From an uncultured Halomonas sp. (lineage in GTDB: Bacteria; Pseudomonadota; Gammaproteobacteria; Pseudomonadales; Halomonadaceae): DNA of 64,000 bases. Of this stretch, positions 34,902-43,331 are shown piece by piece. Position numbers and translations under genes: made by a program. The notes beneath the pieces are model-generated. The model was not told the origin of the DNA and did no database searches. It worked only from the letters and a program-made list of their open reading frames with translations. The first letter of the stretch is position 1. Each line of letters begins with the position of its first letter. The stretch is taken from assembly GCF_947493865.1 (NCBI RefSeq), contig NZ_CANLTC010000009.1, positions 1-64,000 of the forward strand, written 5' to 3'.

Positions 34902-37577
34902 TCAGCCGGCCAAGGCCTTCTCCACCACTTCGTAAACGTTGGGCGACAGGTCCTCGGCGCGAATGCGCTCGAGCTGCGCCTTCATCAGTGCCTGGCGCTC
35001 TTCATCGAAGCGCTGCCAGCGGGTGAGCGGCGTGATGATGCGCGCGGCAATCTCCGGGTTGAGCTTGTTGAGCTCGATGACCACATCCGCCAGCAACTTG
35101 TACCCTTCCCCATCCAGGCGATGGAAGTTGACCCGGTTCTGACCGACGAAGGTGCCGATCAACGCCCGCACCCGATTGGGGTTCTTGAGCGAAAACGCCG
35201 GGTGCGACATCAAGTATTTTACCCGGTCCAGGGCGTCGGATTGAGGCCTGGTGACCTGCAGGCTGAACCATTGATCCATGACCAGCGGGTCATGAGCCCA
35301 CTTCTCGCCGAAGGCACGCAGTGCCGGGTCGGCGATATCGCCCCGAGAGCTGTGCACCAATAGCGTCAAGGCGGCACGTACATCGGTCATGTTGTGATCC
35401 GCCTCGAACTGCTGCTGGGCCAGGGCAACCCCCTGCTCGTCCTCGATGCTCATCAGGTACGACAGCGCCACGTTCTTGAGACTGCGCTGGGCAATCTGCT
35501 CGGCATTGGGCACGTACTCCGCCTCGGACTGATTGGCCTGATAGATCGCCAGGAACTCGTCCCGCAATGCATAGGCCAGGGACTGCTTGACGAAACTGCG
35601 GGCGGCATGAATGGCGTCCACATCCACCACCGGCTGCTGCTCGGCAATGTAGGCTTCCGAAGGCAGCGTCAGCATTTCAGCCAGCACCGCCTTGTCTTCC
35701 GTCGGGGTAGTCAACAGGCTGCGGAACGCGTCGGTGACTCGCGAGTCCATGACCTTTTCCACCCCGTTGCGATGGGCGGCGATCAGATCGTCCAAGGCCA
35801 GCATGGCCAGTCGCTGCCCGGCATCCCAGCGATTGAAGCCGTCGATATCATGCATGAGCAGAAAGGCCAAATCGTCGCGCCCATAGGGAAAGCGCAGCTT
35901 GGCCGGCGCGGAAAACCCTCTCAGCAGTGAGGGAATCGGCGCCTCCTCGAGCCCAGTAAAGACAAACGTCTGCTCCTCTTCCCGCAGATGCAGTACGCCG
36001 CCCTTGTCCAGATTCGCCTGATCCTCCGAATCCTCCAGCGTCAGCCTCAGATCCTCGCCGGATTTGGTACCCACCAGGCCGACCTTCACGGGAATGTGCA
36101 GCGGCAGCTTGTTGGGTTGACCGGCGGTTGCCGGTGTACGCTGGCGCAGGGTCAGGCGATACTCGCCCTTGGCGTAATCGTATTCACCAATGGCATCGAT
36201 CTCAGGCGTACCTGCCTGGGAATACCAGCGCATGAACTGATCGAGCTCGAGCCCCGAAGCTTCCTCCATGCATCCGACGAAATCCTCGATGGTCACCGCC
36301 TGGCCGTCGAAGCGCGAGAAATAGAGATCCGAGCCTTTGCGAAAGGTCTCCCATCCCAGCAGATGGCGCAGCATGCGCACGATCTCGGAGCCTTTCTCGT
36401 AGATGGTCAGGGTGTAGAAGTTGGTGATCTCGATGTAGTGATCCGGGCGTACCGGGTGTGCGGTCGGGCCGGAATCCTCCGCGAACTGCGCGGTGCGCAG
36501 AAAGGAAACATCCTGGATACGCTTGACCGGCGCCGAGTTCATGTCCGCGGTAAAGCTCTGATCGCGAAAGACGGTAAACCCCTCTTTCAGCGAAAGCTGG
36601 AACCAGTCGCGGCAGGTGACCCGATTGCCGGACCAGTTGTGGAAATACTCGTGGGCCACGACCCCTTCCACCCGCTGGAAGGCCGCATCCGTGGCGGTCT
36701 GGGGGTGAGTCAGCACCGCAGCGCTGTTGAAGATGTTGAGTCCCTTGTTCTCCATGGCCCCCATGTTGAAATCATCCACGGCGACGATCATGAAGCGGTC
36801 GAGATCGTACTCCCGGCCATAGGTCTCTTCGTCCCACGCCATCGATGCCTTGAGAGAGCGCATGGCATGCTCGGTCTTGTCCAGGTTCTGCGGCTCGACC
36901 CAGATCTGCAGCAGCACCTCGCGGCCACTCATGGTGGTGAAATGATCCTCCACCTTCTCGAGCTGCCCCGCCACCAGCGCAAACAGATAGCTGGGCTTGG
37001 GAAACGGATCTTCCCAGGTGACGAAATGCTTGCCGTTCGGCAACTCACCCCGCTCTACCGGGTTGCCGTTGGAGAGCAGCACCGGCAGTTGCGTCTTGTC
37101 ACCGATGACCGTGGTGGCAAAGGTCGCCATGACATCCGGACGATCCGGATAGAAGGTGATACGGCGGAAACCTTCCGCCTCGCACTGGGTGCAGAACATA
37201 CCGTTGGACACATAAAGCCCTTGCAGGGCGGTATTGGCGGCGGGATCGATAATCACCTCGGTTTCCAGGCGCATCCGCTCCGGCGGGTTATCGATGATCA
37301 AAGCCTTCTCGTCGAGCCGGTACTCCCCTTCCTGAAGCTCTTGCCCATCGATGGCGATGCGCTGTAGAGAAAGCCTCTCGCCGTTGAGGGTCAGCGGACG
37401 GCTTGGTTCGCTATCCGGATGACGCTCGAGATGCAGCACGGCCGTGACGCGCGTGTTCGATGGCTCGAGATCGAACTTGAGTTCGGTATGGGTTACCCGA
37501 AACGCGGGTGGCCGGTAATCACTCAGATAGGTGGGCTGCGGTTTCGCATTCGTCGGTGCTGCTTGCGAGATGGTCAT
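34902..37577 (-). CDS. pepN: aminopeptidase N (M1 family)
   Basis: Zinc metallo-aminopeptidase, 891 residues, close to E. coli PepN (870). The exopeptidase motif GAMENKG is near residue 265 and the zinc-binding HEYFHNW near residue 300, with a distal Glu supplied by KEGFTVF. Four domains are expected: beta N-terminal, catalytic, small beta and a long helical C-terminal domain that ends ALAG. ATG at 37577 is used with AGGAG eight bases before it; an upstream start at 37610 is less likely. It removes N-terminal residues from peptides and lies in the cytoplasm. Confidence 0.96.
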   Translation of the reverse strand: MTISQAAPTNAKPQPTYLSDYRPPAFRVTHTELKFDLEPSNTRVTAVLHLERHPDSEPSRPLTLNGERLSLQRIAIDGQELQEGEYRLDEKALIIDNPPERMRLETEVIIDPAANTALQGLYVSNGMFCTQCEAEGFRRITFYPDRPDVMATFATTVIGDKTQLPVLLSNGNPVERGELPNGKHFVTWEDPFPKPSYLFALVAGQLEKVEDHFTTMSGREVLLQIWVEPQNLDKTEHAMRSLKASMAWDEETYGREYDLDRFMIVAVDDFNMGAMENKGLNIFNSAAVLTHPQTATDAAFQRVEGVVAHEYFHNWSGNRVTCRDWFQLSLKEGFTVFRDQSFTADMNSAPVKRIQDVSFLRTAQFAEDSGPTAHPVRPDHYIEITNFYTLTIYEKGSEIVRMLRHLLGWETFRKGSDLYFSRFDGQAVTIEDFVGCMEEASGLELDQFMRWYSQAGTPEIDAIGEYDYAKGEYRLTLRQRTPATAGQPNKLPLHIPVKVGLVGTKSGEDLRLTLEDSEDQANLDKGGVLHLREEEQTFVFTGLEEAPIPSLLRGFSAPAKLRFPYGRDDLAFLLMHDIDGFNRWDAGQRLAMLALDDLIAAHRNGVEKVMDSRVTDAFRSLLTTPTEDKAVLAEMLTLPSEAYIAEQQPVVDVDAIHAARSFVKQSLAYALRDEFLAIYQANQSEAEYVPNAEQIAQRSLKNVALSYLMSIEDEQGVALAQQQFEADHNMTDVRAALTLLVHSSRGDIADPALRAFGEKWAHDPLVMDQWFSLQVTRPQSDALDRVKYLMSHPAFSLKNPNRVRALIGTFVGQNRVNFHRLDGEGYKLLADVVIELNKLNPEIAARIITPLTRWQRFDEERQALMKAQLERIRAEDLSPNVYEVVEKALAG

Positions 37578-37697
37578 CAACTGAAACTCCTGAATCGAAT
37601 TGTCGACCATTGTACGCTCCGGGCGTCCCAGGCCTCAAAGAGAGGCTGTAGCCATGGAAGTAGTGATCAGCGACTCGAACGGTGGGTGGGCAGACGG

Positions 37698-38132
37698 TCA
37701 CGACAGGATGTCTTTATCGGTAGAGGCTTTTTCCGGCGAGGCTGGTGCGTTGGCATAGGCGCCTCGCGTGGGTTCCGGGCGGGTGGCAAGCCACACCCCT
37801 ATCAAGGCAAGCCCGGGAATCAGAACCGCCTGCAACCACAGGGACTCGACACTTAGAACGATCATCAGCATCGATAGCGCCAGCATGGCGCAGGCAAGAT
37901 ACTTGGCCTGTCGCGAGATAGCCCCCTCATTTTCCCAACTGACGATCGGCGGACCGAAGCGAGGGTGGCAACGAATCCAGCGGGCGAACCGAGGAGACCC
38001 CTTGGAGGCCAGCCATAGCGCCAGCAGCATGAACACCGTCGTGGGCATCAGCGGCAGAAAGGCGCCGATGATACCCAGGCCAAAGCTGATCCCCGCCAGG
38101 CTTGTGTACAGCGCGCGTCTGAACTTCGACAT
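37698..38132 (-). CDS. YbaN/DUF454 family inner-membrane protein
   Basis: Protein of 144 residues with a DUF454 core as in E. coli YbaN (about 125 residues). Three hydrophobic segments: FGLGIIGAFLPLMPTTVFMLLALWLASKGS near the N-terminus, then two in the C-terminal half. The motif SPRFARWIRCHPRFGPPI between them is a family mark. A polar C-terminal tail of 25 residues is extra. Function is unknown. It is the gene just upstream of pepN and on the same strand, but with a 120-bp gap. Confidence 0.83.
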   Translation of the reverse strand: MSKFRRALYTSLAGISFGLGIIGAFLPLMPTTVFMLLALWLASKGSPRFARWIRCHPRFGPPIVSWENEGAISRQAKYLACAMLALSMLMIVLSVESLWLQAVLIPGLALIGVWLATRPEPTRGAYANAPASPEKASTDKDILS

Positions 38133-38189
38133 GACGGCCTCCTGGTGAGGTAAAGATTACCCTTCCCGGGAAATTTTCACCTCTTCATT

Positions 38190-38675
38190 CTAGTCGCGAA
38201 AATTATTGAACTGCAGCGGCATGTCGATGGATTTATCGTTTTTCAGCAGCATCATAGTCTCTTGCAGATCGTCGCGCTTCTTGCCGGTAACCCGCACCTT
38301 TTCGCCTTGAATCTGAGCCTGCACCTTGAGCTTGGCATCCTTGATCGCCTTGACGATCTTCTTGGCCAGGGGCTGGTCGATGCCTTGGCGCAGCACGACC
38401 TGCTGGCGGGCCCGCACGCCACTGCCATCCGCATCCTTTTCTTCCAGGCAGCTCACATCGATGCCCCGGGCGATCAGACGGCCCTTAAGGATGTCGATCA
38501 TCTGACGTAGCTGGAAATCCGCATCCGCCTCCAGATTAATGTTCTCACCTTCCTCACTGAAGCTCGCGGTGACACCGCGAAAATCGAACCGGGTGGCAAG
38601 CTCCCGATTGGCTTGATCCACCGCGTTGGTCACTTCGTGCTTGTCGAGTTCAGAGACGATATCGAAAGAAGGCAT
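38190..38675 (-). CDS. yajQ: YajQ family nucleotide-binding protein
   Basis: Protein of 161 residues matching YajQ (UPF0234), with tandem ferredoxin-like domains. [34 protein letters not shown] begins the family pattern and ends with NFRD. Some homologues bind cyclic di-GMP and act as regulatory effectors (Xanthomonas), others GTP or RNA. No partner gene is close to tell which applies. Cytoplasmic. Single gene. Confidence 0.93.
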   Translation of the reverse strand: MPSFDIVSELDKHEVTNAVDQANRELATRFDFRGVTASFSEEGENINLEADADFQLRQMIDILKGRLIARGIDVSCLEEKDADGSGVRARQQVVLRQGIDQPLAKKIVKAIKDAKLKVQAQIQGEKVRVTGKKRDDLQETMMLLKNDKSIDMPLQFNNFRD

Positions 38676-38758
38676 GAAAACTCCGCAATATTCATGGAAA
38701 GCCTCATGCTAGCCCAAGCGATCATGACACGCATCCCTGATATGGCGCGCGTGGCCTC

Positions 38759-39238
38759 CTAGAGCGAGGTCTGCAAAGAGACGCTTGCTTCCAATACTTT
38801 ATCCATCTGCCAGGCAGCGCAGCCATCACTGTAGTAGTTCTCCAGCCAGCGCCTGGGCAGGAAACCGAGCCGGCGATAGAGGCCGATTGCGCGGCGATTG
38901 TCGGCACGTACCTCGAGGATCATCTTGTGACGGTTACGTTCGAGGGCTTCCTGTTCAAGCCGCTCTGCCAGCCGGCGGCCAATGCCCTCTCCCCGGGCCT
39001 CTGGATGAACGCAAAAGGAGTAAAGCCGAGCGCTGGCGCTATTGCGGCGGAAAAGCAGTGTTCCATAGCCAAGCAAGGTATCTCGTTCGTCTATGGCAAC
39101 CCAGGTGACGGCGTGAGCACGCGTAAGCAGATGAACCAGCTGCCGGCGGTTGAAGCGATCTCCCTCGAAAGCGTCGAGCTCCAGGCGACACAGGGCATCA
39201 ATATCCTCCGGGCGAGCCGGACGCAATTGGGGCAACAC
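38759..39238 (-). CDS. GNAT-family N-acetyltransferase (RimI-like)
   Basis: Acetyltransferase of 159 residues. The GNAT core reads LYSFCVHPEARGEGIGRRLAERLEQEAL near residue 72 with acetyl-CoA motif RGEGIG, then ILEVRADNRRAIGLYRRLGF. It resembles RimI, which acetylates the N-terminus of ribosomal protein S18, but is longer at the C-terminus. A GTG at 39238 is used as start; no good site is evident. It is divergent from the RimK-like ligase gene at 39453, which suggests a paired role in peptide or protein modification. Substrate unknown. Confidence 0.82.
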   Translation of the reverse strand: MLPQLRPARPEDIDALCRLELDAFEGDRFNRRQLVHLLTRAHAVTWVAIDERDTLLGYGTLLFRRNSASARLYSFCVHPEARGEGIGRRLAERLEQEALERNRHKMILEVRADNRRAIGLYRRLGFLPRRWLENYYSDGCAAWQMDKVLEASVSLQTSL

Positions 39239-39452
39239 AGGATGTTCATCTCTTGGCTGACGTGGTTATCGTCGGCATTGTGGGGGGTGTTTCGGGGTTT
39301 GTCATCACTTTGATTTGAAGCGGATTTCCTTGCAGCAGCGTATTGAACCCGGGCTGAAGCCGGTGCATTCTAGCGCCATTCACGAGTCCCTTAGGAGTCA
39401 TCAAGGCCTTCGTTTTTTTTCAGCCTCTTCTTTCCAGGCAGGATATTGACCC

Positions 39453-40937
39453 ATGTCGCCACTGCGCATCGTCGTCGACCGTATTTCCGACTGGCGCCCC
39501 TATTTCCCTACGGATGATCTGATCACCGCCGGTGACTATCTGGCTCAGGCGCCCAACGCGCAACAGGATAGCGCCACCCATGTCATCAATCTGTGTGGCG
39601 GCCTGGAGTATCTCGAGACCGGCTATTACGTCTCGCTGCTGGCCCAGGCTCGTGGGCAACGAGTGTTGCCGACGGTGGAGACCCTCAACCAGCTTTCACG
39701 CAAGGCACTGGTGGATCTACAGCTCGAATCCCTGGCCGCGCTCATGAACGAGCTGACCCGGCGAGGCGCCTTGCAAGGCGATGCCTTCCAGCTCAGGGTA
39801 GTGTTCGGTGAATGCCTGCAGCTAGAGCTAAGCAAACTGGCCCGTCGATTGTTCGATCGGCTGCCCTGCCCCTTGCTTGAAGCGCGCTTTCAACATCGCC
39901 AGGGGCTCTGGCGTCTGACCCGACTCAAGCCTGTCTCGCTCTCATCCCTGAACGGTGATGAGCAGGATCTATTCGCTCAGGCGCTCAATCGACACTCTCG
40001 CCGGGTATGGCGTACGCCAAAGGCACGGCGCCGCTATCGCTATGACCTGGCTATCCTGATCGATCCGGAGGAAGCCTTGCCGCCGAGCAACAAGAGTGCG
40101 TTGAAGCAGTTCATTCGCGCCGGGCGCCGGCTGGGCATCGATGTGTCGTTGATCACCAGGCGCGATGAAAGCCGCCTGGCGGAATTCGATGCGCTGTTCA
40201 TTCGCGAGACCACGGCTCTCGATCATCACACCTATCGCATGGCCCGGCGCGCCGAGCATGAAGGCCTGGTCGTGATCGACGACCCTCGCTCCATCCTGCG
40301 CTGCACCAACAAGGTCTATCTGCATGAGCTGCTCGGGGCCAGAGGCGTACCCGCGCCCGGCGGCATACTGCTGCACCGAGACGATATCAAGCGCCTGCCG
40401 GAGAAGGCAGCAGGGCTGCAGTTCCCGATGGTACTCAAGGTGCCGGACGGCGCATTTTCCCGGGGCGTGGTGAAGATCACGTCCGCGGATCAGCTTCCAG
40501 CGGAGGCCAGCCATCTGTTCGAGTCCTCTGCCCTGCTGCTGCTGCAGGAATGGCTGCCCACGGAGTTCGATTGGCGCATCGGCGTACTCGACGGCAAGGT
40601 GCTGTTCGCCAGTCGCTACTACATGGCCCGGGGGCATTGGCAAATCTATGATCACTCCCGAGGCAAGACCCGCAGCGGCGGCTTCACGACCCACGACCCA
40701 AAGGAAGTACCCAAGGCCGTGGTCACGGCAGCGCTCAAGGCGACCCGCCTGATCGGTGATGGCTTATACGGCGTGGATATCAAGCAGATCGACGATCGGG
40801 TGGTGGTCATCGAGGTCAATGACAATCCCAATCTGGATGCGGGAGTAGAAGACGTCGTGCTGGGGCCCGATCTTTATACCAAGGTCATGGAAGTCTTTCT
40901 GGCCAGGATGGAGGCTCGGCGACAGCAGGCCAGCTAG
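39453..40937 (+). CDS. RimK-like ATP-grasp ligase with RLAN N-terminal domain
   Basis: Protein of 494 residues. Residues 1-190 or so match the RimK-like ATP-grasp N-terminal (RLAN) region; residues 200-490 are the ATP-grasp domain with KVPDGAFSRGVVKI near residue 330, LLQEWLPTEFDWRIGV, and EVNDNPNLDAG near the end, which should hold the Mg-binding Asp/Glu/Asn residues. RimK ligates glutamates to S6; the substrate of the RLAN subgroup is not known. Published comparative work links such ligases with GNAT proteins. The TAG stop overlaps the end of an adjacent inverted-repeat element. Confidence 0.85.
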   Translation: MSPLRIVVDRISDWRPYFPTDDLITAGDYLAQAPNAQQDSATHVINLCGGLEYLETGYYVSLLAQARGQRVLPTVETLNQLSRKALVDLQLESLAALMNELTRRGALQGDAFQLRVVFGECLQLELSKLARRLFDRLPCPLLEARFQHRQGLWRLTRLKPVSLSSLNGDEQDLFAQALNRHSRRVWRTPKARRRYRYDLAILIDPEEALPPSNKSALKQFIRAGRRLGIDVSLITRRDESRLAEFDALFIRETTALDHHTYRMARRAEHEGLVVIDDPRSILRCTNKVYLHELLGARGVPAPGGILLHRDDIKRLPEKAAGLQFPMVLKVPDGAFSRGVVKITSADQLPAEASHLFESSALLLLQEWLPTEFDWRIGVLDGKVLFASRYYMARGHWQIYDHSRGKTRSGGFTTHDPKEVPKAVVTAALKATRLIGDGLYGVDIKQIDDRVVVIEVNDNPNLDAGVEDVVLGPDLYTKVMEVFLARMEARRQQAS

Positions 40938-41205
40938 GGCCTGTTGACGTTTCATCGCGAACCGCGTTGCTGCATCAAAAAGTGTCAGTCAAGGCGCGAA
41001 GCGCAGGGAAGGGTTATTCCCTTTTCACGTTTCGCAACGCAGAATGGCGCTTTTTGCTGCGCAACCCGAAGGGCTGGGCCAGTTTTTATCCGCTGCTGCG
41101 TTAGTCGTCGTTCATTTGGAATAACCAAATTTCTCTCCTCCTGCCTTGCCCCGAATAAAAACTGGCGCCAGCGCGGCCGTGAATGAAACATCAACAGGCC
41201 CTAGC
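40934..41205. repeat. MITE-like element, family B
   Basis: About 272-bp non-coding element with 22-bp terminal inverted repeats, CTAGGGCCTGTTGACGTTTC at the left and the same sequence with one mismatch (GATG for GACG) reading inward from the right. The CTAG at both ends may be a target duplication. The interior contains smaller inverted repeats and no ORF of note. Its left end provides the stop codon of the RimK-like gene. Only one copy is in the window, so family status rests on structure. Confidence 0.75.
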
Positions 41206-41232
41206 GTCGCCCAAAATAAGCACCCGCACGCG

Positions 41233-41267
41233 AAAAACGCGGCTCGCCTTGGTTTGGCGTGCCGCGT
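41233..41267 (-). terminator. terminator after proX-like gene
   Basis: ACGCGGCNCGCC/GGCGNGCCGCGT imperfect 12-bp stem with 7-nt loop, followed on the minus strand by TTTTCGCG. It lies 27 bases past the stop and can also halt read-through from the plus strand. Confidence 0.8.
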
Positions 41268-41294
41268 CCTTTAGCCCTCTTTCGAGGAGTATTC

Positions 41295-42173
41295 TTAATT
41301 CACGCTGTCACCCGCCGCCAACCAGCCGTCCACCAGCTCGCGATTCTCATCGATCCACTGTTGGGCGCCTTCGGCCGGGTCACCGGTTTCCTCGATGATC
41401 GCCATCAGACCGCCGAGAGAGTCGTCGTCCATTTCCCAGGCATTGAGCACTGCGGTCAACCAGGGATCGTCTTCCGTGAAGCCCTTGCGTGAAAACCAGT
41501 AAATGGCCTCTTCCTCGGCGCCGTAGACGTTCTCCGGGTCGTCGAGATACTTGAGATCGTATTCGGCAAAGGCCCAGTGCGGATTCCACAGGGTCACCAC
41601 CATGGGCTCCTGACGCTTGTAGGCGTCCTTGAACGCCGCCATCATGGCGACCTCGGAGCTGCTGAGTTGACGCATCGGCAGATCATAGGTCTCGATGGCG
41701 TCCTCGGTGGCGGTGGAAATCGTCGAGCCAGGATCGATGCCGACGATGGTCGGGCGACCCTGGTACTCGAAATCGTCGGCTTTTTCAGCAAGCTCGGAAA
41801 TCGAGTCGATATCCACATAGGCAGGCACCACCAACCCTAACCCCGGGCCGTCGTACCAGGATTCGTGAATGGTCAGCTGGTCCTCGTGGGGCTCGATGTA
41901 GTCCTTGTCGGTTGTGGGCAGCCATGTTTCCAGGGAGATATCCATGTCGCCGCTGGCGATGCCGCTGAAGGCCACGCTCTTGCCGACATTGGTGATGTCC
42001 ACCTGGTAATCGTAGGGCGCCTGCTCGAGTACGAGCTTCCACATATTGGCCGCGGCGATGTTCTCGGCCCAATTGAGGGTGGCGATGTTGACCTGTTTTT
42101 GCTCCTGGGCTTGAGCGCCCAGCGCTGCCGCAGTCAATCCAGCGGCAAGCAGTACCCTTGCTATTCTTGGCAT
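41295..42173 (-). CDS. glycine betaine/quaternary amine binding protein, orphan (OpuAC type)
   Basis: Periplasmic binding protein of 292 residues with a signal peptide ending AQAQEQ (residues 1-23). NIATLNWAENIAAANMWKLVLEQAPYDYQV matches the OpuAC/ProX substrate-binding fold (PF04069), and ETWLPT, GSTISTAT and TLWNPHWAF mark the pocket, whose Trp residues could bind a quaternary ammonium. No ATPase or permease is adjacent, so it must work with a transporter encoded elsewhere. GAGGAG precedes the ATG at 42173. A choline or betaine role would suit a halophile. Confidence 0.87.
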   Translation of the reverse strand: MPRIARVLLAAGLTAAALGAQAQEQKQVNIATLNWAENIAAANMWKLVLEQAPYDYQVDITNVGKSVAFSGIASGDMDISLETWLPTTDKDYIEPHEDQLTIHESWYDGPGLGLVVPAYVDIDSISELAEKADDFEYQGRPTIVGIDPGSTISTATEDAIETYDLPMRQLSSSEVAMMAAFKDAYKRQEPMVVTLWNPHWAFAEYDLKYLDDPENVYGAEEEAIYWFSRKGFTEDDPWLTAVLNAWEMDDDSLGGLMAIIEETGDPAEGAQQWIDENRELVDGWLAAGDSVN

Positions 42174-42227
42174 TGTCACTCCTCGTTGATGGTTGCTCAC
42201 TCAACATACCACGATGAGGCGGCAAGA

Positions 42228-43064
42228 CTACTGAACGGCCACCTCGTAACCGGAGAACTTGCGCAGATTGATGACACCGGTATCGAGCATCACATATTGC
42301 CCTTTCAAGCCAAGCAACGTGCCGGAAACGCTGGGGTTCTTGTCAAAATTGTGGGATACCACCTTGGTCGGCGACTGGAGCACCGGATACGCGAAGCTCA
42401 TGGGTTCTGCGTCGAGGATGCGCAGAAAATCATCGCCGAAGCGCTCGCGCAGGTTGGCAAGTCCACTGGACAACGACTCGAGCAGGCGATCGCGCTCCGC
42501 GCGCAGGTCCATGGGCGCCACCTCGCCCTTGAGCATGGCGCGCCAGTTGGTGCGATCGGCGACCAGTTCCTTGAACAGCACCTCGACGAAACCGGATTGC
42601 TGGCGGGTATCGACCTCGAGGATCGGCAGCGCCTGGATCGCCCCCTGATCCAGCCAGCGGGTCGGCATCTGGGTCTTGCGGGTGATGCCCACCTTGAGTC
42701 CCGAGGAGTTGGCCAGATAGATCACATGGGGCTGAAAGCAGTGGCGCTCCCCCCACTCGGGCTCCCTGCAGGTGCCGGCAAAATAGTGACAAAGTTCCGG
42801 CTTGACGATGCAGGTATCGCACTGGGCCAGGCGTTTGAAGCACGGGTAGCAATGACCCTGAGCAAAGCTCTTGCGGATTGGGCGTCCGCAGTGGGTACAG
42901 GCGATGGCTCCGGTATGGCGTAAATGCAACGTCTCACCGAGGCGCGCATTGAGATCGAGACGCTGCTCTCCGGCGCGCAGCGTGTATTGCGCCGGCTGAT
43001 CCTTGTCACCCGGCGTGATGTCCATCTTGCTCAAACAGCCGCTGAGCGCGATCAGTTCACCCAC
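42228..43064 (-). CDS. DUF2797 family protein with zinc-ribbon-like Cys clusters
   Basis: Protein of 278 residues. A middle region contains CTHCGRP, CYPCF, CDTC and a GTCREPEWGERHC motif, several paired cysteines and histidines suited to bind zinc. YLANSSGLKVGITR follows at about residue 117; the Y...KVGIT pattern recalls the GIY-YIG fold, although I would not claim nuclease activity. DUF2797 has no settled function. It overlaps the end of the yeaC-like gene by 13 bases, so it is the last gene of a three-gene operon with rhomboid protease. Confidence 0.82.
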   Translation of the reverse strand: MGELIALSGCLSKMDITPGDKDQPAQYTLRAGEQRLDLNARLGETLHLRHTGAIACTHCGRPIRKSFAQGHCYPCFKRLAQCDTCIVKPELCHYFAGTCREPEWGERHCFQPHVIYLANSSGLKVGITRKTQMPTRWLDQGAIQALPILEVDTRQQSGFVEVLFKELVADRTNWRAMLKGEVAPMDLRAERDRLLESLSSGLANLRERFGDDFLRILDAEPMSFAYPVLQSPTKVVSHNFDKNPSVSGTLLGLKGQYVMLDTGVINLRKFSGYEVAVQ

Positions 43065-43312
43065 GTGATGCTGTCCTCACTGTCATTCTTGTCGCTGCCA
43101 CAGCCGCTACTTCCGAGATACCCGACCCGTTCGCTTTCCGGCACCTTGTGCTCGACCTCGTAGCGCATCACCGCTTCCAGACACAGCTCGGTCTGCTCTT
43201 CGGTGAGACGGCGCCCGTCGGGCCACTTGCGCAGAGACACCGCCTGCTTGAGGCTTTCATAAATGGTTGGCGTCATCTGCTGAATCATGCGCTCGAAGGT
43301 CATGTCGCTCAT
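43052..43312 (-). CDS. YeaC-like DUF1315 protein
   Basis: Protein of 86 residues matching YeaC (DUF1315) in MTPTIYESLKQAVSLRKWPDGRRLTEEQTELCLEAVMRYE in outline. The C-terminal 25 residues are low-complexity and acidic. Function is unknown. It lies between rhomboid protease and DUF2797 in a tight operon: 19 bases after the rhomboid stop and overlapping DUF2797. Confidence 0.85.
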   Translation of the reverse strand: MSDMTFERMIQQMTPTIYESLKQAVSLRKWPDGRRLTEEQTELCLEAVMRYEVEHKVPESERVGYLGSSGCGSDKNDSEDSITWVN

Positions 43313-43331
43313 CGTTTGCTCCCAGGAATTG

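Noticed and set aside
35988..37367. 459-residue ORF on the plus strand
   Set aside because: Antisense to pepN; long only because GC-rich codon bias keeps the complementary frame open.
41865..42923. 352-residue ORF on the plus strand
   Set aside because: Spans two well-supported minus-strand genes (binding protein and DUF2797).
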